Assembly: GCF_000710035.2 (NCBI RefSeq)
Contig: NZ_JMJJ01000005.1
Span: forward strand, 682,001-746,000
Source: Pantoea ananatis LMG 2665
Lineage (GTDB): Bacteria; Pseudomonadota; Gammaproteobacteria; Enterobacterales; Enterobacteriaceae
Reading direction: 5' to 3'
DNA length: 64,000 nt
The notes under the pieces are model-generated. The model searched no databases. It was not told where the DNA came from and saw nothing but the letters and a program-made list of their open reading frames with translations. Within the stretch, counting starts at the first letter, position 1. The number at the start of each line of letters is the position of its first letter. Made by a program: the position numbers and the translations under genes. Below, one piece after another: positions 8,795 through 17,875 of the stretch.

Positions 8795-9547
8795 ATGAAT
8801 GAGTTTGGCATAGAACATGTATGGGAACAGGGTGACATCATTACCCGGTCAGTGGCCATTATCCTGCTAATTATGTCGGTCATGTCCTGGTCGGTCATTG
8901 TTATAAAATGCATACAAGGCGCGGGCATGAAAAAGATAGCCCACCGCACCAAGCATTTATTCTGGAGTCAAAAGACGCTACCGGCAGCCATTGATACCTT
9001 GGGTGCCAACGGTAACAACCCGTTTCGCGACCTTGCCATCGCCGGACACGCGGCCATGTCCCACCAATATACGATTGAAGCAGGCATCAGCAACAATCTG
9101 GATATTAGCGACTGGCTGGCCCGCGCCCTGAAAAACAGTATCGACGACAGCGCTGCCAATCTGCAATCAGGCCTGGGGATCCTTGCCTCCATTGGCAGTA
9201 CGGCGCCATTTGTAGGTTTGCTTGGCACCGTTTGGGGGATCTATCATGCGCTGCAGTCCATCAGCATGGCCGACCAGCCCGATCTGGCTCACGTTGCCGG
9301 GCCGGTGGGCGAAGCGCTTATCATGACGGCATTTGGCCTTTTCGTGGCTATCCCGGCAGTTCTGGGGTTTAACACCATAAGTCGTCGCAACCGCGCCCTT
9401 CAGCACGCCATCGCGCGTTTTGCCAACGATCTGCACGCTTATTATCTTACCGGCTCACGTATTACGTCTAACGTAGAGGAACTGCACGCTGGCGATAAAG
9501 CTCAGTCGAGCTCTGTTCAGCCATTTCGCGCCAGTCAGCCAGTTTAG
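8795..9547 (+). CDS. exbB: ExbB, proton-channel subunit of the TonB energiser
   Basis: A 250-residue inner-membrane protein of the MotA/TolQ/ExbB family. The first membrane segment is at about residues 14-35, and the second and third are in the C-terminal half around 'GLGILASIGSTAPFVGLLGTVWGIYHAL' and 'VGEALIMTAFGLFVAIPAVLGFN'. The conserved small-residue and Thr positions of the proton channel are present. The start has GAGG eight bases upstream. It forms a pentamer around an ExbD dimer and drives TonB. It lies 49 bases after tonB and 26 before exbD, in one transcription unit. Confidence 0.95.
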   Translation: MNEFGIEHVWEQGDIITRSVAIILLIMSVMSWSVIVIKCIQGAGMKKIAHRTKHLFWSQKTLPAAIDTLGANGNNPFRDLAIAGHAAMSHQYTIEAGISNNLDISDWLARALKNSIDDSAANLQSGLGILASIGSTAPFVGLLGTVWGIYHALQSISMADQPDLAHVAGPVGEALIMTAFGLFVAIPAVLGFNTISRRNRALQHAIARFANDLHAYYLTGSRITSNVEELHAGDKAQSSSVQPFRASQPV

Positions 9548-9573
9548 CGCGGCTTTCTCAGGAGACGTGAAAA

Positions 9574-10005
9574 ATGAGTATGTCAGGTAAATCACAGTTT
9601 GAGTCAGATGACGATCCGCTGGTCAATGATATTAATATGACCCCTTTTATTGATGTCATGCTGGTATTGCTGATTGTCTTTATGATTACCTTGCCGGTGA
9701 TCAATCCGGCGGTAAAAGTCAATTTGCCCAAAGCTAACGCCAGCATGGTCGATAAGAACATTAAATCAGTGAATATCTCGCTGACGGCCAACGGGAATAT
9801 TGCCTGGGATAAAGAAACACTCGATGACGCCGCCTTTGTAGCCCGACTGCAGGATGCGGCAAAACTGCCTGAACCGCCGCATATCCGTATCTATGCGGAT
9901 CAGGGAACCCCGTATGGGCGAGTGGCCTTCGTGATGACAAGTGCCCAGAGTGTTGGTTTAACAAAGTTTGATTTTGTGGTGGATAAAAAAGTGCCGGCTG
10001 CCTGA
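9574..10005 (+). CDS. exbD: ExbD, stator-rotor partner of ExbB
   Basis: A 143-residue protein of the ExbD/TolR family. The short cytoplasmic N-terminus 'DDPLVNDINMTPFIDVMLVLLIVFMI' carries the family signature, including the essential membrane Asp in 'FIDVML'. A periplasmic domain follows ('SVNISLTANGNIAWDKE', then 'IYADQGTPYGRVAFVM'). The start has AGGAG nine bases upstream; two in-frame ATGs sit close together and the first is used. It is the last gene of the fecI-fecR-tonB-exbB-exbD run. Confidence 0.95.
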   Translation: MSMSGKSQFESDDDPLVNDINMTPFIDVMLVLLIVFMITLPVINPAVKVNLPKANASMVDKNIKSVNISLTANGNIAWDKETLDDAAFVARLQDAAKLPEPPHIRIYADQGTPYGRVAFVMTSAQSVGLTKFDFVVDKKVPAA

Positions 10006-10437
10006 GCGTCATTTAACTGCATTTGTCAATAACAGATAAAAAACACAGGCTGTTCGATAGTCAGGAATGACTGTGCCGAGCGGGTTAATCAATGATCAAC
10101 AGCGAATAAAGGCCAATATGCGCTGTTAAAAAAGCATCATGCCAGGATTTCGTTTAAGGGAAACATTTATTCTGATGCGTAGAACGTCGCCCCGATAAAC
10201 AGGGTTCATGGTTCCGGAAAGGCGCGATAAACAATGATAAAAAACCCACGCGCTGTCAGATTGTCGATTGTCGCTGCAGCCGTATGGGGCGAAGGTTTTT
10301 TACTGGAACCTATTATCCAATATCCGTCATGAACGGGAATTTGATAAAAGGTCAATTGCCTTTATCTCCTCACGTTATATCGTAAATCTGGCCGAAATCC
10401 TGGAGTAAGGCGATTGATAAACCCGGCCCAGTTCGGT
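10006..10437. other. intergenic stretch after exbD, no gene seen
   Basis: About 430 bases of moderately AT-rich sequence between exbD and the terminator at 10438. A 32-codon open frame at 10234-10332 has a poorly spaced ribosome site and is not called. No RNA gene or repeat was recognised. Confidence 0.5.
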
Positions 10438-10463
10438 CAAAACCCACTCGATAGTGGGTTTTG
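10438..10463. terminator. bidirectional terminator between exbD and the arabinofuranosidase gene
   Basis: A perfect 11-base inverted repeat, CAAAACCCACT with AGTGGGTTTTG, around a CGAT loop. The AAAA and TTTT ends let it work in both directions for the convergent units, exbD on the plus strand and the arabinofuranosidase on the minus strand. Confidence 0.75.
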
Positions 10464-10525
10464 AGTGGCTCCGCCGCTTCATCACCTTCGCCAGAAACAT
10501 CCGACACTGGCGGGTTTATCCCTGT

Positions 10526-12040
10526 TCAGCATTGCAGATCGATCAGCACCATGTTCCAGCTAAGAGGCGGGAGCGACACCTGTTTCTGGCGACGCTGCTC
10601 ATTTGTCAGCGTGCGGGGTTGCGGCACCACATTATCCGGCTGAGAGAAGGTATTTCTGGCATCCAGCGCATGGCCGGCTAACACGATATGTTGTGAGAGT
10701 ACTCCCTCACCAAACGCATCCAGCATAAACCTGATGTCTGTTGCGTCATGGTCGTGTGTATTGAGCGCAAAGAAGGCAATTTGCTGCCTCTCTTCATTGT
10801 ACACCGCCGCGCTTTGTACCTGCCGGGTTTCGCCATGCACCGTGTTAACGGTGGGAACGTTGGCAAAATAGCGCAGCGCGTGCCCGCGTCCATACTGGCT
10901 CACCATCTGGAAAGGCCAGAAGATGGTCTGGCGAATCACCTCGCCGCCGGGGCGGGTAAAGATGGGAGCAATCACATTGACCAACTGGGCCAGCGACGCC
11001 ATTTTCACCCGGTCACAATGATTGAGTAATGAACACATCAGCCCGCCAAACGTCAGCGCGTCCAGGAAGGTATAAGACTGCTCCAGCAGGGGCGGCGCTT
11101 CCTGATAAAGGTTGTTGGGATCGATAAAATGATCCTGCCAGGGTTCGCCTTCGATTGACCAGATGTTCCATTCATCAAACGACAGCATCATCTTTTTATC
11201 GCTGCGCAGTTTGGCTTTTACATAGTCCGCCGTGGCCGTGATGGTATGAATAAAATCATCCATTCTCTGGAACGACGCTAAGAAATCCTGCGGGTTACCG
11301 GTGCTGTTTTCAAAATAATGGTGGCATGAGAGGTAATCGATCTGATGATAGAGCCCTTCCAAAACGATACGATCCCATTCCGGGTAGCTGGCCTGTAACG
11401 AGTTAGAACTGCCGCAGGCGACCAGCCTGATATCCCGGTCGACCCAGCGCATGATTTTTGCCGTTTCCCGCGCTTTTTTGACGTAATCCTCCGCGCTCAG
11501 CTGCCCGGTTTGCCACTCGCCGTCCATCTCATTACCCAGGCACCAGAGTTTAAAATTATACGGCGTTTCACGACCATGCTGGATGCGCAGATCGCTGAGC
11601 GCAGTGCCGGACGCCAGATTACAGTATTCAATAAAGTAACCGGCCTCCTGCGGCGTACCTGTGCCAAGGTTGACGGCAATCATTGGCGTCACCGCATATT
11701 TCTCACACCAGGTGGCGAACTCATCGATGCCAAACTGGTTGCTTTCTTTCGTCAGCCACGCGTAATCCAGCCTGACCGGGCGCTCGGCTTGCGGGCCAAT
11801 GCCGTCACGCCAGTTATAGCCCGAGACAAAGTTACCACCGGGATAACGTACGGTGCTGATCCCCAGATCCTGCACCAGTTCCCCCACGTCCTGCCGAAAG
11901 CCGTGTTGATCCGCCGTGGCATGCCCAGGTTCATAGATGCCGCTATAGACAGCGCGGCCAAGATGCTCAACAAAGGAGCCGTAAAGGGCATCGTCCACCT
12001 GGTCGATGTAGTTTTGTTTTTGGAAAAAGTACGTAATCAT
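10526..12040 (-). CDS. abfA: alpha-L-arabinofuranosidase, GH51
   Basis: A 504-residue glycoside hydrolase family 51 enzyme that removes terminal alpha-L-arabinofuranosyl units from arabinan or arabinoxylan fragments. The acid/base Glu171 is in 'CLGNEMDGEW' and the nucleophile Glu290 in 'LSFDEWNIW', with the usual spacing of about 119. Other family signatures are 'TVRYPGGNFVSGYNWRDG' and 'SCHHYFEN'. There is no signal peptide, so it is cytoplasmic and acts on imported oligosaccharides. The start at 12040 has AAGGGA at good spacing; an ATG seven codons earlier is less likely. It lies 41 bases downstream of a GPH-family transporter gene, forming a small arabino-oligosaccharide uptake and breakdown operon. 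No dedicated regulator is next to it. Confidence 0.95.
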   Translation of the reverse strand: MITYFFQKQNYIDQVDDALYGSFVEHLGRAVYSGIYEPGHATADQHGFRQDVGELVQDLGISTVRYPGGNFVSGYNWRDGIGPQAERPVRLDYAWLTKESNQFGIDEFATWCEKYAVTPMIAVNLGTGTPQEAGYFIEYCNLASGTALSDLRIQHGRETPYNFKLWCLGNEMDGEWQTGQLSAEDYVKKARETAKIMRWVDRDIRLVACGSSNSLQASYPEWDRIVLEGLYHQIDYLSCHHYFENSTGNPQDFLASFQRMDDFIHTITATADYVKAKLRSDKKMMLSFDEWNIWSIEGEPWQDHFIDPNNLYQEAPPLLEQSYTFLDALTFGGLMCSLLNHCDRVKMASLAQLVNVIAPIFTRPGGEVIRQTIFWPFQMVSQYGRGHALRYFANVPTVNTVHGETRQVQSAAVYNEERQQIAFFALNTHDHDATDIRFMLDAFGEGVLSQHIVLAGHALDARNTFSQPDNVVPQPRTLTNEQRRQKQVSLPPLSWNMVLIDLQC

Positions 12041-12081
12041 TTTCTTCCCTTCTGTCTTCATAACGAATTACGGATAAAGGC

Positions 12082-13485
12082 TTACTCGGGATGCGTTGAG
12101 AACAGATCGTCTTCAATGGTTTTCATTTTGGCTGTGGTCAATATGTAGCGCGAACGGACCAGCCACACAGACAGCAGATAACCCACGACGGGAATCCAGA
12201 CCATCAGCGCATAAATCCCGGCGATGGCGCGGCTGCTTTGCACAGCAATGTTGGCCTGATAACCGGTGACCGACAGGACAGCCCCCACAATCGCGCCGCT
12301 GACGGCCAGCGCAATTTTGAGTGAAAACAGGTTGCCAGAGGCACAGATCCCAGACAGGCGCTTGCCTGTTTTCCAGTCGCCATAGTCATCAACGTCACCG
12401 ATAAACGACCACAGGATAGGCGCACCAATCTGATGAATGACTGACAGGATAAAAAACCAGCCAAACACCAGTACCACGTTCTGGGCGGGCAAAAAGAAGA
12501 ACACCACTGACATCGCCAGCGCGACCGCTTTGCATGCCTGATAAACCTGAACCTTACACCACCGGTTCGTGAAAAACGGGGTAATGTAAGAGCCAAGAAT
12601 ACCGGCAACAATACCGGTGCTCAGGAACAGCGTGGCGTAGTAATCGTTTAATCCCATCACGTACTTCGCAAAGTAGATACAGGCGGCGCCGCGCACAAAA
12701 GAAGGGATACAGTCCAGAAACATGGCAAAGACACAGACGACCCACTGATCGTTTTTTGTGATTTGCCGGATAATAGTGAAAATGGATTCTCCGGCATTGC
12801 TCTTGGGTGTAATGCGCTCCCGGGTGGTTGCCACACAAAAAACAAACAAAAACAGGGAAATGATGGCAAAAATGGTGATGACCCAGAAGAAACCGATTTG
12901 CCGGTTTCCGTTACCGAAAAAGGCCACCATTGGCAGTAATGTCAGCGTGCAGAACAGGCTGGCGAGCCCGGCGCCCATAAAACGGAATTGCTGACAGGAC
13001 ACCCGTTCTTGCGCGTTGGTAGTGATTACGCCGCCCAGCGAGCAATAAGGAATGTTAACCCCGGAATAAAGCAGCGACAAAATCAGATAGGTAATAAAGG
13101 CATACATGACCTTTGCATGCCCCTGTAAATCCGGTGTGTAAAACATCACCATACAGCTAATGGCAAAGGGTACGGCAAAGCCTATAATCCAGGGACGAAA
13201 ACGGCCCCATCGCGTCGCGGTTTTATCAATATAAGCGCCGTAAAAGGGGTCGAAAACCGCATCGGCAAATCGTACAACAAGAAAGATGGTCGCCACCACG
13301 CCCGGCGCAAGGCCAAATATATCCGTATAGAAAAACGACAAGAACATGGTTATCGGATTAAACAACATATTGCAGGCCGCATCGCCGGCGCCAAACCCGG
13401 CTTTTTCAATAAAGCCCACTCTGCCCGAGCGCGCCGACTGAACACGACCACCGGGGTGACTGTTAGAGATAGTGTGAGTTTTCAT
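12082..13485 (-). CDS. GPH-family glycoside:cation symporter
   Basis: A 467-residue protein with about twelve membrane segments, of the glycoside-pentoside-hexuronide (MFS_2) family. Visible signatures are 'EKAGFGAGDAACNMLFNP' near residue 28 and the loop 'DPFYGAYIDKTATRWGRFRPW', which matches the family D-P-x-x-G-x-x-x-D-R/K-x-x-x-R-x-G-R-x-R-P pattern. It probably imports arabinosides or xylosides with Na+ or H+ for the GH51 enzyme encoded 41 bases downstream. It resembles YicJ/XynT-type carriers, but the substrate is inferred only from the neighbour. Confidence 0.92.
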   Translation of the reverse strand: MKTHTISNSHPGGRVQSARSGRVGFIEKAGFGAGDAACNMLFNPITMFLSFFYTDIFGLAPGVVATIFLVVRFADAVFDPFYGAYIDKTATRWGRFRPWIIGFAVPFAISCMVMFYTPDLQGHAKVMYAFITYLILSLLYSGVNIPYCSLGGVITTNAQERVSCQQFRFMGAGLASLFCTLTLLPMVAFFGNGNRQIGFFWVITIFAIISLFLFVFCVATTRERITPKSNAGESIFTIIRQITKNDQWVVCVFAMFLDCIPSFVRGAACIYFAKYVMGLNDYYATLFLSTGIVAGILGSYITPFFTNRWCKVQVYQACKAVALAMSVVFFFLPAQNVVLVFGWFFILSVIHQIGAPILWSFIGDVDDYGDWKTGKRLSGICASGNLFSLKIALAVSGAIVGAVLSVTGYQANIAVQSSRAIAGIYALMVWIPVVGYLLSVWLVRSRYILTTAKMKTIEDDLFSTHPE

Positions 13486-14214
13486 TTTCCACCTTCCTGA
13501 AAAGAGGTGGAGATAAGCATATGTTTTTGAGGTATTTTTAACCTACAGCATGCCTCTCATAAGTCAAATCACGGCGATATCCTCCATATATTTAGCGTAA
13601 ATAGCTATAAATACAGAGTGTAAAACCCGCATTTTGCAGCGCCTTTTAATCAGGCCGACAACATGTCACTAAGAAAAAAAACACGCCTGAGCGACAGCAG
13701 GAACAGGTTCAATAAAATCATGAGCATCGGGAAAATATAACCTTAATTCAATGATGCTCATTTATATGCAGGGAGTTAATGCGCGCATAGCATCCCCGGT
13801 TCAATATGACGATACTGATATCTGCCTGTCCTGAATAACCGAAAGGCTAAAGACCTGTTGCCGAAACTGACCGTTATGAGGCGGCGAAAAATACCTCTGT
13901 GGCACAGTACAAAGCCGGTTACCCATGCACTGCCCTGGTGAACGCGCCAGCGCTCGCAGGACGCGTACGTGAACCTCAGCACAGGCAGTACAGTCATGGC
14001 CTGAACGAGCCAGACTTTCGTTGACTGCCCCGCTCTGCCGCCCCTGTTCACGCGTCAGACAGGCTGGCGATGCCACAGGCGTAAAGTGGCACTATGGCAT
14101 GATAAATCAATTCAATTAACTTACCCCTCGCACGACGTTCAAACGCACGCTACGCTTATCGCCATTATCAGGTTTGTGATTGAATACAGACAAATTTCCA
14201 GGCATACGATTAAC
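13486..14214. promoter_or_regulatory. intergenic region with a 9-bp inverted repeat
   Basis: It separates two divergent units, so it should hold the promoters of the sugar-transporter operon and of the channel gene. The perfect arms ATGAGCATC (13720-13728) and GATGCTCAT (13753-13761) are separated by 24 AT-rich bases, as in a regulator binding site. From about 13776 to 14100 the base composition turns GC-rich and two overlapping minus-strand open frames of 91 codons each appear (13776-14051 and 13801-14076). Neither has a recognised product. Confidence 0.35.
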
Positions 14215-15468
14215 ATGAATTATTTGAACAACATACAACACTTTATCGAGAACAAACCTGCTCTTTCCATTGCTATTAACATCGTTGTGTTGATTGTCGC
14301 GGGCCTGGTTGCGCATCTGATTTGTAAGTTTTTGGTTGTCAAAGTCGTACGTAAGGTGTTCTTCAGCAGCCATAAAAATCAGGTGCCGCTGGACAAAGAC
14401 GTCAGGCTGTCTGAAAAGCTGTCTAATTTTATTCCGGTGATCACCGTCTACTTCCTGCTGCAGTTTATGCCGGACTTACCCGAGCATCTGCTGATTGCCA
14501 TTAAGACCATCTGCGGCATTTTGTTTATGGTCTATCTGTCGCTGTTCTTTAATGAAGTACTGGAGATTATCAATATCTCCTACGTAAAAAAGTCGAAACG
14601 TAAAAACCATTCCATTAAAGGCTATATTCAGGTCGGCAAAATTCTGGTGCATATCATTTCGGCGATTATGATCCTGGCTATCATGTCAAATAAGTCGCCA
14701 GTCATTATTATCTCCAGTCTGGGTGCGGTGGCAGCGGTACTGATGTTGATATTTCAGCACACCTTACTGTCGCTGGTGGCGAATATACAGCTCTCTTCGA
14801 ATGATGTGTTGCAGCTAGGAGACTGGATAGAGCTTCCGGTCAATAATATCAGTGGAGAGGTAGTGGATATCGCCCTTCACACCATTACTATTCGCAACTG
14901 GGACAATACTCTGTCCCGCGTTCCCACCAAAACCTTTCTGACCGAAACCTATACCAACTGGCAGGCCATGTTCTCATCCGGTGCACGCCGGATCATGCGC
15001 AGTTTCTACATTGATCAAACGTCCATAAGCTTTGTAAATCACGCCATGCTGGAGCCCATGACGCAGATTCGCGGCATTAATGAACAACTGTCCAAACTTA
15101 TGGATGGTCGCGAACTGAGTGCCGTCGGCGATCGCTGGTTCGTTGAAAATGGCATGACGAATTTGATGATCTTTCGTCACTATCTCACCGCCTGGCTGGC
15201 TCAGCGAGATGATATCCATAAAGAGATGTATATCGTGGTGAGGTCAATGAAGCCGTCTTCTGAGGGGCTGCCCATTGAGATCTACTGCTTTACGTCGTCA
15301 GTGCTTTGGGTCGATTATGAACATACCCAATCGGCCATCTTCGAATACGTATATGCCATCGCTAACGTCTTTTCGCTGCGCATTTACCAGCGTCCTGCAG
15401 GCAGCGACCTGAGTTTTCTGGCTCAGGAACGTCTTCGCCCTGAGAGTGAGCATGAAGCCCAGACCTGA
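14215..15468 (+). CDS. ybdG-like: YbdG-like mechanosensitive ion channel (MscS family)
   Basis: A 417-residue inner-membrane protein (E. coli YbdG is 415). It has about five membrane segments, with the pore-lining segment around 'VIIISSLGAVAAVLMLIFQHTLLSLVANIQL', then the MscS beta domain ('VLQLGDWIELPVNNISGEVVDI', 'HTITIRNWDNTLSRVPTKTF') and a long cytoplasmic C-terminus. It releases solutes at mild osmotic downshock. The start at 14215 is chosen from the match to YbdG length and membrane topology; the frame stays open upstream to a GTG at 14086, but that extension is not membrane-like. No strong ribosome site is seen, so the start is less certain than the function. Confidence 0.9.
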   Translation: MNYLNNIQHFIENKPALSIAINIVVLIVAGLVAHLICKFLVVKVVRKVFFSSHKNQVPLDKDVRLSEKLSNFIPVITVYFLLQFMPDLPEHLLIAIKTICGILFMVYLSLFFNEVLEIINISYVKKSKRKNHSIKGYIQVGKILVHIISAIMILAIMSNKSPVIIISSLGAVAAVLMLIFQHTLLSLVANIQLSSNDVLQLGDWIELPVNNISGEVVDIALHTITIRNWDNTLSRVPTKTFLTETYTNWQAMFSSGARRIMRSFYIDQTSISFVNHAMLEPMTQIRGINEQLSKLMDGRELSAVGDRWFVENGMTNLMIFRHYLTAWLAQRDDIHKEMYIVVRSMKPSSEGLPIEIYCFTSSVLWVDYEHTQSAIFEYVYAIANVFSLRIYQRPAGSDLSFLAQERLRPESEHEAQT

Positions 15469-15688
15469 AAACCTCTGATTGGCCTGCTGCCTGACAGACA
15501 TCAACAGGACTAAACGATTTCTGTTTGCCGGGCTGTGCTGAACAGCCCGCTGCTGATGGTTGCAATATCAGACTTTCCCGATAAACTGCTAAAAAATCAC
15601 CATTATTGATATTAATTAATGAGTTAGTGATAAACCCATAATGTCTAATGCTTCACAAAAATAACAAATAAGACAGCGGTTCATCAAA

Positions 15689-15722
15689 CTGAAACATTTT
15701 TGTCATAAAAAAAGCTTATTCT
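15689..15722 (+). promoter_or_regulatory. candidate PhoB box and -10 element
   Basis: Two direct repeats, CTGAAAC (15689-15695) and TTGTCAT (15700-15706), are separated by the AT-rich ATTT, as in the pho box (CTGTCAT-AAAW-CTGTCAY). The second repeat matches 6 of 7 bases. Ten bases later comes TATTCT (15717-15722), a -10 element at the same distance as in E. coli phoA. It lies 29 bases before the 67-residue gene. Confidence 0.5.
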
Positions 15723-15750
15723 GTTTCCTCCTGAAATCGAGGGTACAGAT

Positions 15751-15954
15751 ATGATCATCCAAGCTAAAAACCTGAAGGATGCAGAAAATTTACTGCACTC
15801 AGGTATCAATAAGGTGGAGCTGGCATACGACATCGGTTGTGACGATTTCTTTCGTCTGGCAAGTCAGTGGTGCGATCGCGGTGCGCGCATCAGCAAAGGC
15901 CAACAACATTTTGTCGTTTCACTGAAAAACTTCTCCATCCCGCCAAACGATTGA
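15751..15954 (+). CDS. small conserved-looking protein, unknown function
   Basis: A 67-residue soluble protein with no signal peptide or membrane segment. It has two cysteines ('YDIGCDD' and 'SQWCDRG') and ends 'NFSIPPND'. The start ATG has GAGGG eight bases upstream, and the frame is bounded by a candidate PhoB-type promoter and a clear terminator, so it looks like a real single-gene unit. I do not recognise the family. If the promoter call is right, it is made under phosphate limitation. Confidence 0.7.
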   Translation: MIIQAKNLKDAENLLHSGINKVELAYDIGCDDFFRLASQWCDRGARISKGQQHFVVSLKNFSIPPND

Positions 15955-16030
15955 TTATAACAAGCTACCAACCTCACACCGCGTTACAGCAAAGCAACGT
16001 GTGATTTCAAGCGCCAACCAGACCTTTTCT

Positions 16031-16057
16031 AAGCCGCTCACCCTGAGCGGCTTTATC
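16031..16057 (+). terminator. terminator of the 67-residue gene
   Basis: A ten-base stem, AAGCCGCTCA with TGAGCGGCTT, around a CCC loop, followed by TTAT. It lies between the small gene and the convergent yojI. Confidence 0.75.
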
Positions 16058-16138
16058 CTTTATGCATCAACCCTCTGCCCCTCTTCTGAGTGTAGTAGTC
16101 TGGCATTGGGCAGCCTTGTCAATCGCGTTCATCAGACA

Positions 16139-17791
16139 TCATAATCCGGTATCGGTCAGCCTGACGGCATCCAGGCTGGCGTGGTCGCGAGCATGGCCGG
16201 TTAATTCGTACAGATTACCCTCACGCATTTCCAGCAGACGATCGGCATGAATAAAGTAGTGGTCGTCGTGGCTGATGGCGAATACCGTTTTACCGGCGGC
16301 CTGTAACGCCGGTAGTAGTTCACGATAGAAAACCCGGCGGAAATGGGGATCCTGATCGGCTGCCCACTCATCCAGCAGCAGGACATCGCGCTGTTCAGCC
16401 ACGGCCAGCAGCAACGCCAGCCTTTTACTTTGCCCTTTTGACAACTGCAGATTCAGGATCTTATTCCCTTCAATCTTTAGCTTGTCCTGCATTTTAAGCT
16501 TTTCCAGCCACTGCTGAATCCGGGCGGGTGACGCCGGATCGCCTTTGCTGTCAATCAGGCGATCAAACAGATGGACATCGGTAAAGACGGCGGAAAAGTG
16601 TTTGCGCCAGCGATCGAGGTCGCCCATATCAACCGGTTTGCCATCGATTAACAGGCTGCCGGACTGAGGGCGATACAGTCCGGTGAGCAGCATGGCCAGC
16701 GTCGATTTGCCGCTCCCGTTACCGCCGATTAAAAACACCAGCTCGCCGCGCTGGAGCCGCAAGTTAACCGGTCCGACCTGGAAACCGTTATCGCCGTAGT
16801 GAAAGGTCACATCTCGCAATTCAAGCGTCTGCCAGTCGGTTTCGCCGTTAAAGGTGGGAAAGTCAGGTTCATAGGGCGCGAGATCAAAGGTATTGAGCTT
16901 GCGAAAGGCGACCTGAGCGCTCAGTAGCGTAGGCAGAGCGCCGACCGCGGACAGCAGCGGCGTGCGCAAAAAAAGCAACGTCAGGGAAAAGGTGGCCGCG
17001 ACGGCCGTATTGGCCCATCCCAGACTGTTAGCCATGTAAAACACCATCCCGATAGCGCCCAGCATCATGATGTTTGACCAGTTAACGGCACTGAGATGAA
17101 AGGTATCGGCACGCACAATATGGTGCCGGTAGGTGTTGGCGTCCTGCTGATAAACCGTTTCATAGATGAGTCTGGCACGCTCACGGTTAAGCTGTAGCTC
17201 TTTACGCCCCTCGATCACCGTCTGGTAATCGCGGTAGAGATTGTCTTCGACATCGCGTAGCTTCGCCATATGCTGATAAACCCGCGACACCAGCATCCAG
17301 CCGCCGACGATGGTCACCACCAGCCAGCCGCTGGTGACCAGCAGCATTCTGGGTGACAGCCAGGCAAGATACAGCGCTGAACCGAGCGTGATAATGATGC
17401 CCTGAATTAACTCAGGCAATCGGACAAAAGCGAGGGTGATTGCCCGGACATCGCTGGTTAATCCCGCCAGCAGTTGTGCGCTACCAATCTGTTCGATGCG
17501 CTCCACGCGCGTGTCCAGGATACGCTTGATAAATTCGCCACGCATGCGCCAGACAAACTGATGGCCCAGCCAGGTCAGCGCCAGCTGTGAGGCCAGCGTT
17601 ACGCCCATCAGCATCACGACCTGGAACAGAAACGCGGGCAGAACAGTCAGGGAAGTATTCACGGCGACGATCATTTCGCTATTGATAAAAGCAATCATGC
17701 CAATACCCAATGCGGCACTCAGCAGGGTGAGCAAAATTACGCCAATAAACGGCCAGCGATACTGGCAGAAAACCACATTCAACAACGCCAT
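16139..17791 (-). CDS. yojI: YojI, SyrD/cyclic-peptide-type ABC exporter
   Basis: A 550-residue inner-membrane exporter with fused membrane and ATPase domains (E. coli YojI is 547). Walker A is '[16 protein letters not shown]', the signature is the variant '[15 protein letters not shown]' and Walker B is '[14 protein letters not shown]'; the LSKGQ signature and 'DEWAADQDP' are typical of the SyrD/PvdE group. E. coli YojI pumps out microcin J25 with TolC. The start has AAGG close upstream. It is the last gene of apbE-alkB-yojI, as in E. coli except that ada is absent. Confidence 0.95.
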   Translation of the reverse strand: MALLNVVFCQYRWPFIGVILLTLLSAALGIGMIAFINSEMIVAVNTSLTVLPAFLFQVVMLMGVTLASQLALTWLGHQFVWRMRGEFIKRILDTRVERIEQIGSAQLLAGLTSDVRAITLAFVRLPELIQGIIITLGSALYLAWLSPRMLLVTSGWLVVTIVGGWMLVSRVYQHMAKLRDVEDNLYRDYQTVIEGRKELQLNRERARLIYETVYQQDANTYRHHIVRADTFHLSAVNWSNIMMLGAIGMVFYMANSLGWANTAVAATFSLTLLFLRTPLLSAVGALPTLLSAQVAFRKLNTFDLAPYEPDFPTFNGETDWQTLELRDVTFHYGDNGFQVGPVNLRLQRGELVFLIGGNGSGKSTLAMLLTGLYRPQSGSLLIDGKPVDMGDLDRWRKHFSAVFTDVHLFDRLIDSKGDPASPARIQQWLEKLKMQDKLKIEGNKILNLQLSKGQSKRLALLLAVAEQRDVLLLDEWAADQDPHFRRVFYRELLPALQAAGKTVFAISHDDHYFIHADRLLEMREGNLYELTGHARDHASLDAVRLTDTGL

Positions 17792-17875
17792 AGAACCTTA
17801 CCAGACATGAAAATCAGCCTGCAGTGTAATGTGATGGCAAATGATAGCAATAGTTATTCGCACTTTGCGCGGGGG

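Noticed and set aside
10234..10332. 32-codon open frame with a hydrophobic middle
   Set aside because: The GGAAAGG element is 11 bases away and there is no other support.
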